Origin: Akkermansiaceae bacterium
GTDB taxonomy: Bacteria > Verrucomicrobiota > Verrucomicrobiia > Verrucomicrobiales > Akkermansiaceae
Assembly: GCA_025363295.1 (NCBI GenBank)
Contig: JANYEC010000109.1
Coordinates: 1 to 64,000, forward strand
Direction of reading: 5' to 3'
Length of the DNA: 64,000 nt
Shown: in pieces, positions 43,198 to 53,223 of the stretch
Numbering within the stretch: the stretch's first letter is position 1
How the letters are laid out: each line of letters begins with the position of its first letter
Notes under the pieces: generated by a model
Told to the model about the DNA's origin: nothing
What the model saw: only the letters and a program-made list of their open reading frames with translations
Databases searched by the model: none
Program-made: the position numbers and the translations under genes

Positions 43198-45120
43198 ATG
43201 ATCCACATGGCCCTTCATAGAAAGACTCCAGATCCGTCATCTGACGGAGTGACACTGAACCTAACAGCATCGTGGATTATTTTTTCGGCATGGTGTGTCA
43301 TCTCCGGGCAAGTGCTCTCATTCTTCGGGATTTTGAATCAAACCGGGTATGCAGTCGCTTTGGTTTCAGGAATCATTCTATCGGTATGGCCCCTCTGGAA
43401 GTCGTTAGCCTTCTCTAACAGGCAAACGATGTTTCGTTGGAAACGCTTCACCAAAATTTTTCCGCTTCTCTATTTGGCCTGTTTCATTCTGGCATTCGTA
43501 GGAGGATGTATCCACCCTCCTACGAATTATGATGCTTTCTGCTATCGGATACCGCGAATGTTGCATTGGCTAGATGAAGGAAAATACCACTGGATTGGCG
43601 GGTTTTGCAGCCGAATGGATTTCAGCTCACTGGGATTTGAGTGGTTGATGCTTCCAGGTTTCGCCGTTTTTAAAACTCTGCGTCTGGCTTTCCTCATCAA
43701 TGGTTTTTCATTCCTGTTGATGCCTGGTTTGGTGTTTTCCTCGTTCACCGCACTTAGAATAAGCCGCCGCGTCGCAGCAACGTGGATGTGGATCATTCCT
43801 TGCGCTTCCTGCTTTGCCATGGAGGCGGGCAGCATTGGGAACGATTTCACGGCCGCTATCTATCTGCTTGCTGCAATTACTTACGCGTTAAAAGCGCGGG
43901 AAACGGGAAAGACATATTTCGTGTGGCTTGCGCTTGTTGCGACGGGTATGCTCACGGGGGCCAAGGTCTCTAACTTGCCATTGCTGCTGCCCATTGGTAT
44001 TTGCCTGCTGGCCTCGTTTTACAAGCATCCTAAACACATTCTTCCAGCAGTAGGGGCATCCGTCATCGCTTTAATTGTCTCATTCGCGCCACTGGCCATT
44101 GTCAATTTAAAGCACACGGGAGACTGGACAGGCAGCCCTAACAGTATCCAAAACCTCAAAAATCCGATCATCGGGTTGGCGGGAAATTCCGTTCAACTTG
44201 GTATCGCATCCCTGTGCCCCGCAGTATTTCCTGCAGCACCCGCGTGGAATCGATGGATTCTTAACAGAAAAAACCATTCTCCTTTAGCTGAAATTCGGAG
44301 AGGCTTCCCTGAACTTAACGTCAGCACATTGGAAATGGCATCTGAAGAAGGTGCCGGGCTGGGTTTGGGCGTCACGGGGGCTGCGATCCTCGCTGTTTTG
44401 GGGTCCCTCAAGTTTTTTCGAATTCCCAAATTGCACACTATCAGTATCTGGGTTTCCGCTAGTTTTTGGATCGCATTGCTTGTGGCAATGATGAAACTGG
44501 GGAACCCCTCCTTTCCTCGGATTATTGCCTGTTACTACCCCATGCTGTTACCGCTTCCTCTGATTCTGTGCGAGCAATCCCACGCCACAAGATGCAAGTG
44601 GTGGCGTCTTTCCGCCTTCGTGCTGCTTGTGCCCATTATTCCCGCTCTCATTTTCAACCCAGCTCGGCCAATCCTTCGCCTGGACAAGCTGACAGGATAC
44701 TTTTCAAATCATCATCCACAGAATTCTTGGAGAGAGCGTTTTGAGGCGGTGTATGGAGTTTATGAAAACCGCTCCGACGGACATCGCAAGGTCCGAGAGC
44801 TGTTGCCGCAAACTGCTAGAACAATTGGATTCGCCGGCACGGATGGTGATTCAGAATATTCTTTTTGGCTGCCACTTGGCGTGCGGCGAGTCAGGGACTT
44901 CACGCCTCTCCCTGATAGACAAATCCCCTCGCCCGATGGGCTGGACGCTATCGTGACTTCCGACTGGGGCAGCAATGACCGCTTTGGCATCACCCCTGAA
45001 CAATTGGCCGCGAAAATCGGATGGCGTTTGGCTGCCTCCACTCCTATTCGGAGAATGGTCAGAGACGAACCAATGAGGTGGTGTGTGCTCGTGCCCGCAG
45101 AACCCCGCAGCGCCCATTAA
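43198..45120 (+). CDS. Large polytopic membrane protein, GT-C-like glycosyltransferase
   Basis: 640 residues with about ten to twelve transmembrane segments. An early periplasmic loop carries HPPTNYDAFCYRIPRMLHWL, which resembles the acidic loop of lipid-linked-sugar (GT39/GT83-type) transferases. The C-terminal 150 residues look soluble. It directly follows the Dpm1-like GT2, the usual donor-maker for GT-C enzymes. The exact sugar and acceptor are unknown. Start is either ATG 43198 or 43207. Confidence 0.72.
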   Translation: MIHMALHRKTPDPSSDGVTLNLTASWIIFSAWCVISGQVLSFFGILNQTGYAVALVSGIILSVWPLWKSLAFSNRQTMFRWKRFTKIFPLLYLACFILAFVGGCIHPPTNYDAFCYRIPRMLHWLDEGKYHWIGGFCSRMDFSSLGFEWLMLPGFAVFKTLRLAFLINGFSFLLMPGLVFSSFTALRISRRVAATWMWIIPCASCFAMEAGSIGNDFTAAIYLLAAITYALKARETGKTYFVWLALVATGMLTGAKVSNLPLLLPIGICLLASFYKHPKHILPAVGASVIALIVSFAPLAIVNLKHTGDWTGSPNSIQNLKNPIIGLAGNSVQLGIASLCPAVFPAAPAWNRWILNRKNHSPLAEIRRGFPELNVSTLEMASEEGAGLGLGVTGAAILAVLGSLKFFRIPKLHTISIWVSASFWIALLVAMMKLGNPSFPRIIACYYPMLLPLPLILCEQSHATRCKWWRLSAFVLLVPIIPALIFNPARPILRLDKLTGYFSNHHPQNSWRERFEAVYGVYENRSDGHRKVRELLPQTARTIGFAGTDGDSEYSFWLPLGVRRVRDFTPLPDRQIPSPDGLDAIVTSDWGSNDRFGITPEQLAAKIGWRLAASTPIRRMVRDEPMRWCVLVPAEPRSAH

Positions 45121-45190
45121 TCCAAGTGTCGAGAGTTTAGACTGCCAATTCCCAAAAAAATCTAACTGAACCTCCCGTTCTTAAAATCCA

Positions 45191-46822
45191 ATGATCATGA
45201 GTTCCGAACTCGATGCTGAGGCGAAATACATCGTCATCGGATCCGGACCTGCCGCGATCGCCGCCGCCAAAGGAATTGTCGCGCAGGGGCATCGGGTGAC
45301 TATTCTCGATGTGGGCACTCGGCTCGATCAGAAACACCAAGACGCAGTTGACCGAATGTCCGCAAAAGATCCCGAAGACTGGAACCCCGAAGATCTAGCG
45401 ACCATCACAGGAAATCGCGTTGCGACCAAGGAGGCGATTCATTCAAAACAAGTTTATGGTTCGGCATTCACATTCGACCAACGGGACTCCGCTGTTGACG
45501 TTAGATGGGCGGAGCAATCGGGTTTCAATCACTCACTAGCAAGGGGTGGCTTGAGTAATGTTTGGGGCTCCGCCATGCTGCCTTATGCCCAAGCAGACAT
45601 CGCCGATTGGCCGATCCGACTCACGGACTTGGAGCCACACTATCGAGCAGTGATGGATTTTGTGCCGTGCACCAATGGCACCGCTGCTCTGGAAGCGCTC
45701 CTCCCCTCTTACTCTTCCCAAAAAAACTCTATCAAACTCTCTGAACAAGCCGCATCCATGTTGGAGGATCTTGATCGGTGCAGCCGGGATTTAAAAGCGA
45801 ACGGAATTCTCCACGGCCCCGCCCGCCTCGCCATCCGTGCCTCCGGGAGTGATCAGCATCGGGAGTGCCAATACTGCGCGCTCTGCCTATCAGGCTGTCC
45901 CTTTGGCCTAATCTATTCATCCGCGCACACCCTCCAAGAATTGATCGAAGCGGGAAAAATCACCTATCATGCCGATCAATTTATCGAGACCGTGAACTCC
46001 ACGGACGACAAGGCAACTGTCACGGGCCGTAATCTAACCACCGGGCAACCCTTCTCGATGCAAGCCGGACGGGTCTTCATCGGAGCGGGAGTGCTCCCCA
46101 CTGCAAAGATCGTTCTCGGTTCTTTGCAATTGTTCGAGGTCCCCGTTAAGCTACTCGACAGCCAATATTTTATCTATCCGTTATTGCGAATGAAGGGCGC
46201 TGCCAATGTTGAGCAGGAGCGGATGCACACCACCTCGCAGCTTTTCGTAGAGCTCAGTGATAAAACCATCAGCCGCCATCTGGTGCACTTGCAGATTTAT
46301 GGCTACAGCACTTTCCTGCATAGCGAACTGAAGCGCACTTTCCTGAAATGGCCACTCCGAGTTCGCGCGTTCCGCCGCTGGTTCCTCGCACGCTTGATGG
46401 TGGCACAGGGCTTCATCCACTCGCATGACTCGGGTGCGGTGCAGCTCGTCCTGAAAAAAGATGCTGCCAGTAAGTCTCACCTCGCCGCAACTGCGCAACC
46501 CTCCAAACATGCCCTGGCAACGGTCTTGAAAGTTGGATGGAAGCTAACAAAAAACGCGTTCAGCCTTCGAACCTTGCCCCTGCTGCCTGGCCTTCAATTT
46601 CCTAAACCCGGTAGTGGCTACCATAGCGGCGGCACTTTCCCGATGCGCGAAAATCCGGGGCAACTTGAATCTGATATTCTCGGAAGACTCCCTGCCTGGG
46701 ACCGGATTCATATAGTGGACTCCTCGATTTTTCCAAGTATACCTGCGACTTCTATCACGATGAGCATTATGGCCAATGCCCATCGTATCGCGACGCAAGC
46801 CTGCCTGCTCGACGAGCCATGA
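45191..46822 (+). CDS. GMC-family FAD oxidoreductase with a CX2CX2CX3CP cluster
   Basis: 543 residues. The N-terminal FAD loop is VIGSGPAAIAAAKGI; the C-terminal substrate/flavin region reads YHSGGTFPMRENP and IHIVDSSIFPSIPATSIT. Between them, Cys226-Cys229-Cys232-Cys236 (ECQYCALCLSGCPFGLIYSS) matches the 4Fe-4S ferredoxin spacing. It overlaps the downstream SDR by 4 nt (ATGA), so they probably act in sequence on a sugar or lipid precursor. It may oxidise a polyprenyl- or nucleotide-linked hydroxyl, but the substrate is unknown. A start at the second ATG (45197) is equally possible. Confidence 0.82.
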   Translation: MIMSSELDAEAKYIVIGSGPAAIAAAKGIVAQGHRVTILDVGTRLDQKHQDAVDRMSAKDPEDWNPEDLATITGNRVATKEAIHSKQVYGSAFTFDQRDSAVDVRWAEQSGFNHSLARGGLSNVWGSAMLPYAQADIADWPIRLTDLEPHYRAVMDFVPCTNGTAALEALLPSYSSQKNSIKLSEQAASMLEDLDRCSRDLKANGILHGPARLAIRASGSDQHRECQYCALCLSGCPFGLIYSSAHTLQELIEAGKITYHADQFIETVNSTDDKATVTGRNLTTGQPFSMQAGRVFIGAGVLPTAKIVLGSLQLFEVPVKLLDSQYFIYPLLRMKGAANVEQERMHTTSQLFVELSDKTISRHLVHLQIYGYSTFLHSELKRTFLKWPLRVRAFRRWFLARLMVAQGFIHSHDSGAVQLVLKKDAASKSHLAATAQPSKHALATVLKVGWKLTKNAFSLRTLPLLPGLQFPKPGSGYHSGGTFPMRENPGQLESDILGRLPAWDRIHIVDSSIFPSIPATSITMSIMANAHRIATQACLLDEP

Positions 46823-47655
46823 AAGTCGCCATCACTGGAACATCGGGGTATGTTGGGGGAAAAATCCAACAAGCCTTTGAATTTCGTGGCCATGAGGTCC
46901 TTGCTTGGAGTCGGCGACCATGTCCAGCAGCCTGGACCCATTTCGATCTGAAAGGTGACCCCGCCAGTCTGCCATGGAATCAGGTAAGTGCATTGATTCA
47001 TACCGCATACGACTTCGCCCCCAGAGACTGGGATGCGATTGTCGAAAAAAATGTAAAACCCAGCATCGCGCTGCTGCAGACCGCAAAGGATCGCGGTGTC
47101 CAGCGCCTGATATTCATCAGCTCTATCAGTTCATTTCAAGGCACTCGGTCTAACTATGGAAAAGCGAAGCTGATGATTGAAGAGGCTGCGCTAGGACTTG
47201 GCGCGACAGTCATTCGCCCAGGGCTGGTTTGGGGGAACCAACCCGGCGGGGTGATGGGTGCGCTTGAAAGTCTCGTCGCTAAATTCCCGCTCGTTCCTTA
47301 CTTATGCGGCCGCGCTGGACTGGGCCAATATCTGGTTCATGAGGAAGATTTATCCTTCGCGATCGTGGCCATTGCGGAAAACCTAGCAAAATCAGCAGGA
47401 ACAATCCATGAAGCCACACACCCGGACGCTGTTTCGCTACTCTCGATTCTCAAGGCAATTGCCGCACAATCTAACAAATCACGATTCTTTATTCCTATCC
47501 CTTGGCAACTGGCCATGTCCGGCTTGATCGCTGCAGAAGCCATGGGAATCGATCCCCCATTTCGCAGCGATAGTTTGACCGGATTGGTTTACCGCACACC
47601 ACACCTACAGTTCACTGACCCATTACCCGGCATCGTTTATCGAGCCTTTAAGTAA
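46819..47655 (+). CDS. NAD(P)-dependent SDR epimerase/dehydratase
   Basis: 278 residues. MKVAITGTSGYVGGKIQQAF is the nucleotide-binding loop; FISSISSFQG and SNYGKAK give the catalytic Ser and YxxxK. It is shorter and more divergent than the other SDRs here, so it is not assignable to a single sugar. Coupled to the GMC oxidoreductase by an ATGA overlap, it may reduce or isomerise the keto product of that enzyme. Confidence 0.82.
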   Translation: MKVAITGTSGYVGGKIQQAFEFRGHEVLAWSRRPCPAAWTHFDLKGDPASLPWNQVSALIHTAYDFAPRDWDAIVEKNVKPSIALLQTAKDRGVQRLIFISSISSFQGTRSNYGKAKLMIEEAALGLGATVIRPGLVWGNQPGGVMGALESLVAKFPLVPYLCGRAGLGQYLVHEEDLSFAIVAIAENLAKSAGTIHEATHPDAVSLLSILKAIAAQSNKSRFFIPIPWQLAMSGLIAAEAMGIDPPFRSDSLTGLVYRTPHLQFTDPLPGIVYRAFK

Positions 47656-47709
47656 TGATTTTTGATTTCCAGTTTCGGATTTTATACTGTAGAGTTAGAT
47701 TTCTTTCCT

Positions 47710-49221
47710 ATGCTCAACTCCCGTTCCATTCAGGGCATCATTATTCTTGCACTTGCTATTTTTGTAGCGATTTGGCTGGGAATGTCGATCGTTACAGATC
47801 AGTTCGAAACGCTCGTCCAGTTTGCCGCCGCCGCCGTGCTAATCACTGCCGCGCTTCTCGGCCGCAAGGTTTGGCTTTTGTTGATCTTCTTCTCTGCACT
47901 GAATATCGTCCTGATCCGCGGCATCGGCACCACTGACGTCGGACAGATCCTGTTTCTAGGAATATCTCTGGCGCTGTTTCTGATGCGCAAACTTAAATAT
48001 CAGATAAAGATCGGAGAACTCGAAATCTGGACGCTTCTAATCATCGCCTGCATTGTGCAAGCCTACATGCGAAATCCCGTGGGCTTAAATATTTTTGGAG
48101 CTGGCAACGTCGGCGGACGTCCCTACATCGTGCTCATCCTAAGCATCTCGTCTGCGGTGGTCCTCTCAACTCTCAGGGTCGAAGCCAAGGAAATCAAATG
48201 GGCGATGGGGTTGACCTTGGTCGCCGGGTTTTTCGGTATCATCGGACAAAGACTTCGTGGTGCCGACTTCTCGGCGGAAGGCTTTTCTAACGTAACCGGA
48301 GGTAGCATGGATCGGATTCCCGCTCTCAGCACCTTTTCGCAAACTGTGGCCCGCTGGCTCTCGAGCCGTTTATCTCCTCTCAGAGCCTGCCTGCATCCGC
48401 TGTGGGGATTTGTGCTTCTTTGCAGTCTGGCGGCGGCGGCGGGCAGTGGCTATCGAAATTCGGTGGCTGCAGTCGGAGCGATCTACTTTTTCGGAATCTG
48501 TTATCATGGAGGCGTGAAATCGGTACTATTGGCGCTTTTCGGAGGCTCCATTGCGTTAGTTTTGTTAGCCTTCGTGAATAGCAATGCACCGCTTCCCGCA
48601 AACATCCAGCGGGCGCTTTCCCCTCTGCCAGGAACTTGGGAGGAGCGATACGTTCGACAAGCCGACAACTCTACCGAATGGCGGATGGAAATGTGGAAGG
48701 AAGCCCTAACCAGCGACCGCTGGATCCGCAATAAGACCTTTGGAGATGGCATCGGCATGACCGTTGAACAACTCGCGTCGAATGAATCCACGTTCGGCAC
48801 ACAAAATGGCAGAGCAGCGAGTGGTTTGCTTTACCAACAGGAGGCCATGCTGATCAATGGCTCGTATCACAGCGGCCCCGTCCATACGATCCGCGCGGCG
48901 GGCTATGTCGGGTTGGCAGTGCTTTTGATGTTCATGATTCGCGTGGCCGTGCATGCCCATCGCCAGATTGTCCGCTGTCGCGGCACGGAATGGTTTCCTA
49001 TCGCACTTTTCTTCGGCATACCGTTGCTTACCCAGCCCATCATCTTTACCTTCGTTTTCGGTGAGTTCCAATACGGCGTATCAGGAACCCTAATGGGCAT
49101 GGCCATGATCCGTCTGATGGAGAAAAACCTTCCGCTGCCGGCGTGGAAGAAACAGGTGCGAGTACCCTTTATCCTCAAGTCTAACCGCGCATCCACCCGC
49201 GCCGTCGAAAGGTCAGCCTGA
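47710..49221 (+). CDS. O-antigen ligase/Wzy-like polysaccharide polymerase
   Basis: 503 residues from the ATG at 47710 (an in-frame TTG at 47662 is possible). About eleven transmembrane helices with a large periplasmic loop (about 310-400), the hallmark of Wzy/WaaL proteins. NGSYHSGPVHTIRAAGYVGL closes the loop with a conserved-type His. It lies just before the flippase, which fits a Wzx/Wzy-dependent pathway. Polymerase versus ligase cannot be told. Confidence 0.82.
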   Translation: MLNSRSIQGIIILALAIFVAIWLGMSIVTDQFETLVQFAAAAVLITAALLGRKVWLLLIFFSALNIVLIRGIGTTDVGQILFLGISLALFLMRKLKYQIKIGELEIWTLLIIACIVQAYMRNPVGLNIFGAGNVGGRPYIVLILSISSAVVLSTLRVEAKEIKWAMGLTLVAGFFGIIGQRLRGADFSAEGFSNVTGGSMDRIPALSTFSQTVARWLSSRLSPLRACLHPLWGFVLLCSLAAAAGSGYRNSVAAVGAIYFFGICYHGGVKSVLLALFGGSIALVLLAFVNSNAPLPANIQRALSPLPGTWEERYVRQADNSTEWRMEMWKEALTSDRWIRNKTFGDGIGMTVEQLASNESTFGTQNGRAASGLLYQQEAMLINGSYHSGPVHTIRAAGYVGLAVLLMFMIRVAVHAHRQIVRCRGTEWFPIALFFGIPLLTQPIIFTFVFGEFQYGVSGTLMGMAMIRLMEKNLPLPAWKKQVRVPFILKSNRASTRAVERSA

Positions 49222-49288
49222 TCCAGCACCCCGCCTAACTTAAGATATCGGATTGACGCATCAAGTCTCTCCCCTCTGTGTTATTAAT

Positions 49289-50857
49289 ATGAGTCGAAAA
49301 CGCTTGCTCGTCCGCGGGGTCGCCCTGGGTTATGGTGCGGTGGTCACCCAGATATTCTACTCCATCGCATCGATCCCCCTGACGCTCTCCTATCTCAGCT
49401 CTGCGGAGTTCGGCATGTGGAGCCTGATCACCACACTGGTTGCCTATCTCTGTGTGATTGAATTTGGGATGACCAATGCCTTTCAACGGCATTTGTTCGA
49501 TTGTAGGGATGAAAAACACGATGGCCGTTACGGTCGCTTGTTTTGCGCTAGCCTAATCGCCCTTGGCTTGGTTGCGATATTTATACTTGTGCTGGGAATT
49601 AGCGTAACGTGGCTCTCTGCTTCCTTCTATCACATTCCAGCAGCACTACGGCAAAGCTTTCTCTGGGTGATGATAGGCCAAGTGGTGCTCGCCTCCGCCT
49701 CCATGGCGACACGCATGTTAGGCGCGCCACTCTACATTCATCAACGCCAGGATTTGGCACAGCTTTCTCAGATTGTCCTGTATGCCATACTTTATGCTGT
49801 CCTCTATTTCGGACTGCATGCGGGATGGGGCATCTATGCCATGCTGGCGAATGCCGCGGCAGGATTTGTTTGGGGCGTGCTTTTCAACATTGTCGCCTGC
49901 ATCCGTCTCCGTCTCTATCCACCCAAGGGCACTTGGGCACGACCCCACGCGGAAGAGCTTACTTCAGTTCTGCGCTATTCACGGGACTTGTTTATCGTGC
50001 AAGTCGGCAGCCAACTTGCGAAAAACATGCCCATGCTGCTTCTGCCTCGCCTGTTAGGACTCGATGCCGCAGCCATCTGGACGGTCTGCACGCGCTCTTT
50101 CACGATTCTCAAACAAGTGGTTTCCAAGCCGTTCGATTACAGCGTGCCGATCCTGTGTGAAATCTTCGTCAAAGGCGATAAGCAGCGAATGGCAAAACGC
50201 TGGATGCAAATCACCGAGCTCGTTCTCGCCCTCTCGATTTGTGCTTTTGCCGTGGGCGCGGCGAACAACCGACACTTTCTCCATCTCTGGGTAGGTAAAA
50301 CGATGGCTTGGCCAGCGGTTAACGATTGGTTAATGGCGCTCTACTTCTTCATTTCCATCGCAGCTTCGTCGGCCTTTGGTGTCGTCGGCTTTCACAAGCA
50401 CTTTGGTGTAACCCGCTATGTGCCTCTGCTAGAAGCAGGTCTCGTTGTGATCAACGCACTTTGGATGACTCGCCTTTGGGGAATACCCGGCTTGCTCGCG
50501 GCCGCGAGCTTGGCCCAAGTTGGCGCGAGTCTCTGGTTCGGCATCCATCACCTCGCATCAATCTCTGATACCCCTACTTCAACACTGCTAAAGGAAGCAC
50601 TCTGGCGTCCACTCCGCATACTCCCTTTTGCTGCTGCACTTGCATGGGCCTGTTCTCTTCTCGAACGATTTCTGCCAGGATATGCAGGACTATTACTCGC
50701 TGCTGCAGTGGGCACCAGTGTGACGGGCTTATTAGCCCTCTACTTCGGAGTGTCTGTTGAGGTCCGAGCGGAAGCCATCAAGATGTTAGCGCGGCCAATT
50801 GCGCGCTTCTTACCACGCAAGCCCACCGCCGACTGCTCAAACTCGATGACCAAATAA
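49289..50857 (+). CDS. wzx: Wzx-like polysaccharide flippase (MOP superfamily)
   Basis: 522 residues from the ATG at 49289 with about twelve to fourteen transmembrane segments. The MVF/RfbX-type N-terminus LTLSYLSSAEFGMWSLITTL and the central SRDLFIVQVGSQLAKNMPML follow the family pattern. It flips undecaprenyl-diphosphate-linked repeat units to the periplasm. The gene lies between the polymerase and a GT4. An in-frame TTG at 49253 is a less likely start. Confidence 0.87.
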   Translation: MSRKRLLVRGVALGYGAVVTQIFYSIASIPLTLSYLSSAEFGMWSLITTLVAYLCVIEFGMTNAFQRHLFDCRDEKHDGRYGRLFCASLIALGLVAIFILVLGISVTWLSASFYHIPAALRQSFLWVMIGQVVLASASMATRMLGAPLYIHQRQDLAQLSQIVLYAILYAVLYFGLHAGWGIYAMLANAAAGFVWGVLFNIVACIRLRLYPPKGTWARPHAEELTSVLRYSRDLFIVQVGSQLAKNMPMLLLPRLLGLDAAAIWTVCTRSFTILKQVVSKPFDYSVPILCEIFVKGDKQRMAKRWMQITELVLALSICAFAVGAANNRHFLHLWVGKTMAWPAVNDWLMALYFFISIAASSAFGVVGFHKHFGVTRYVPLLEAGLVVINALWMTRLWGIPGLLAAASLAQVGASLWFGIHHLASISDTPTSTLLKEALWRPLRILPFAAALAWACSLLERFLPGYAGLLLAAAVGTSVTGLLALYFGVSVEVRAEAIKMLARPIARFLPRKPTADCSNSMTK

Positions 50858-50881
50858 CAATCATCTTTCCTATCCTAAGAT

Positions 50882-52036
50882 ATGCGCATCGCCCTTTGTC
50901 TCGAATGCCCGCTCCATCAACATGGTGGAGTGGAAGTTCTCGTGCGCGCGCTCGTCGAGGGACTTTGCTTGCAGTTCGAGCTTTATCTCGTATCTGAAGA
51001 TTCTACCGAATTTTTGCAAGAAAGCCCGCACGGAGCGATGCTTCACGGCCATTTCCCTTGGCATCCGCAGGATCAATCTTCAGAACAAATCAACCGCCTA
51101 ATTGCATGGGCCCAGACGGAGAAGATCGACCTGTTACACTTCCATCATGGCGGGACCTACAGTTGGAACTCGCGATCATGGAACCATTGCGCAATCTCCA
51201 ACCTCGCCTCAGCAGGCTTCCCCTGCGTCAGTACGAATCACGGAGCGTTCGGTTTTTGGTTGTTCGTGGGTGCTCAGCGGTCCCTTCCCTATCGCCTCCT
51301 CGCGATGTGCCTTTGTTGGCCCGCAAAGCTCCGCCAAGTCGCCGCTGTCGCCTGGGAAGCCACCGTTTCTCAACATGATTATCTCGCCGTTAGACGCTGG
51401 TTTTTCCCTGTAAAATCCAAATTTCAGCAAATCTACCACTCCATTCTCGACGAGACCACTCTACCTGATCTACCCAAACGTTCCTTCATCCTCTGCCTCG
51501 GCACTGTCGGCAGCCGCAAAGGGCAACCGTTTCTCGTGGAGGCCTTCGCTCAAGTCGCTAACAATTTCCCCGAGTGGAAACTCGTGATCGCTGGTCGCCA
51601 CGCAAGTGATGGCACTCCGCAGGAAATGCTCGCTGCAGTCGCACGACACAATCTAGCAGACCGTGTTGAAATTCTCACCGACGTGTCTGATGTTCTGGCG
51701 CGCCAACTTCTTGCTGAGGCCTCCATTTTCGCCATGCCCTCGCTCGCCGAGGGGCTCGGCCTCTCACTTCAAGAAGCGCTTTATAGCAAAGCAGCGTGCG
51801 TCGGCTCCCAAATCGGCGGCATCCCGGATCTGATTCACCACGACCAGACAGGCCTGTTAGTCCCACCTGCCGATCCGACCGCTCTTGCCACCGGGCTAGA
51901 CAGGCTCATGAATGATCCATCGCTCCGCATGCGCCTTGGCAACGCCGGTCGCGCCCATGTGCTCGCGAATGCCATGACACGGAATGGCATGATTGAACGT
52001 CATCGCTCGCTCTATCTGCTCACTACCCGCGTATGA
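50882..52036 (+). CDS. GT4 family glycosyltransferase
   Basis: 384 residues, GT-B fold. N-domain begins MRIALCLECPLHQHGGVEVL with the Gly-rich acceptor loop; the C-domain has GTVGSRKGQPFLVEAF and the donor-site MPSLAEGLGLSLQEALYSK (EX7E type), then GGIPDLIHHDQTGLLVPPAD. It overlaps the next acyltransferase by 4 nt. Donor and acceptor are unknown. Confidence 0.9.
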   Translation: MRIALCLECPLHQHGGVEVLVRALVEGLCLQFELYLVSEDSTEFLQESPHGAMLHGHFPWHPQDQSSEQINRLIAWAQTEKIDLLHFHHGGTYSWNSRSWNHCAISNLASAGFPCVSTNHGAFGFWLFVGAQRSLPYRLLAMCLCWPAKLRQVAAVAWEATVSQHDYLAVRRWFFPVKSKFQQIYHSILDETTLPDLPKRSFILCLGTVGSRKGQPFLVEAFAQVANNFPEWKLVIAGRHASDGTPQEMLAAVARHNLADRVEILTDVSDVLARQLLAEASIFAMPSLAEGLGLSLQEALYSKAACVGSQIGGIPDLIHHDQTGLLVPPADPTALATGLDRLMNDPSLRMRLGNAGRAHVLANAMTRNGMIERHRSLYLLTTRV

Positions 52037-53223
52037 GAAAAATCCCCCCTCTCCTGATCATGGATGCCTTCCGCGGTTTCGCGGCGCTGTGGGTCACCAT
52101 GTTTCATGGATCGATGCAATTTATCGACGGAGGCCATTTGGAATTTTTCAAAAATCCACTCTACGCATTCAGTTGTTATGGAACGTTGGGTGTCCCTATG
52201 TTCTTCGTAATATCTGGATATTGCATCACCGGAGCGGCTTATGAATCTATCCGGTCATCCAGTGGGATCATGCGTTTTGCGAGCGCCCGGGTCCGGCGGA
52301 TTTATCCCCCCTATCTCGTGGTGCTCGCATTGACTTTGTTAATGGGCATCGTTGCGGCTTTCTTCGACAAGAGCCTAGGCAGATTGCCCCACAATATTAA
52401 CCTTTCGGACCCAATTTTCTGGATATCTAACATTACTCTAACCCATGAAGCGTTCAAACTACCGATTTGCGTCGGAGTATCTTGGAGTCTGAGTTACGAG
52501 GTCACATTTTATGCGATTGTCGGAAGCTTTGTTGTTTGCAGTAATCTTTTCAGTCGCGGAAACACAAAAAGTGGCATCAAGATTCTTTCAAAGCTTACTT
52601 TTTTGCTTACTTTTCTATCAGTCACATGGCTGATCCTATCACCGAAAACCTGTCCATTTCCGCTCGATAAATGGTATCAGTTTGGGATAGGAAGCATGCT
52701 CTTCCTTCACAAGTCTTCCGAAGAAGAAGCTAATGAAAAGCGCCGATGTATGCCTTCCTTGGAGTTCATTCTGATCGGAGTTCTCACCTTAGCATTCGGT
52801 GTCATTTATCAATTAAGCCGTACGCCGCATGGCATGGTTGAAGGATATGTCCTAGCCCATCCCCATGCCACTTCGCGCGAGGAAGCGTTTCTTTGTATTT
52901 CAACCGCTGCGCTTTTAGGATTTATGTGGCCGAGGGATCACTCGCTGGTGAGGTCACGACTCATCCAAATACTCATGTGGCTTGGTACCATTTCCTACAG
53001 CCTTTATCTTACCCAAATGCTCTTGATTCCATTCATCATCGCCCGCTTGCGACTGATGGGCTTGGACGGGTCCTACTACTGGATCACATTTCTGATCGTA
53101 TTAACGGCCACCATCGTCTGTGGATGGATATTCAATCGACTCGTCGAGAGCCGCTTTATCTCATTCATGAACAAACAGCGGGTGGATGAGGAGAAGAAGC
53201 TCCTCAACAACGCGCTCCTATGA
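52033..53223 (+). CDS. Acyltransferase-3 family membrane O-acyltransferase
   Basis: 396 residues, about ten transmembrane helices, OafA/YrhL type. The N-terminal MDAFRGFAALWVTMFHG contains the family's conserved Arg and essential His. GVPMFFVISGYCITG is the second signature, and GVSWSLSYEVTFYA the third. It probably O-acetylates the sugar polymer. It is coupled to the upstream GT4 (ATGA), and its last codon overlaps the end of the opposite-strand GT4 by 6 nt. Confidence 0.9.
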   Translation: MRKIPPLLIMDAFRGFAALWVTMFHGSMQFIDGGHLEFFKNPLYAFSCYGTLGVPMFFVISGYCITGAAYESIRSSSGIMRFASARVRRIYPPYLVVLALTLLMGIVAAFFDKSLGRLPHNINLSDPIFWISNITLTHEAFKLPICVGVSWSLSYEVTFYAIVGSFVVCSNLFSRGNTKSGIKILSKLTFLLTFLSVTWLILSPKTCPFPLDKWYQFGIGSMLFLHKSSEEEANEKRRCMPSLEFILIGVLTLAFGVIYQLSRTPHGMVEGYVLAHPHATSREEAFLCISTAALLGFMWPRDHSLVRSRLIQILMWLGTISYSLYLTQMLLIPFIIARLRLMGLDGSYYWITFLIVLTATIVCGWIFNRLVESRFISFMNKQRVDEEKKLLNNALL

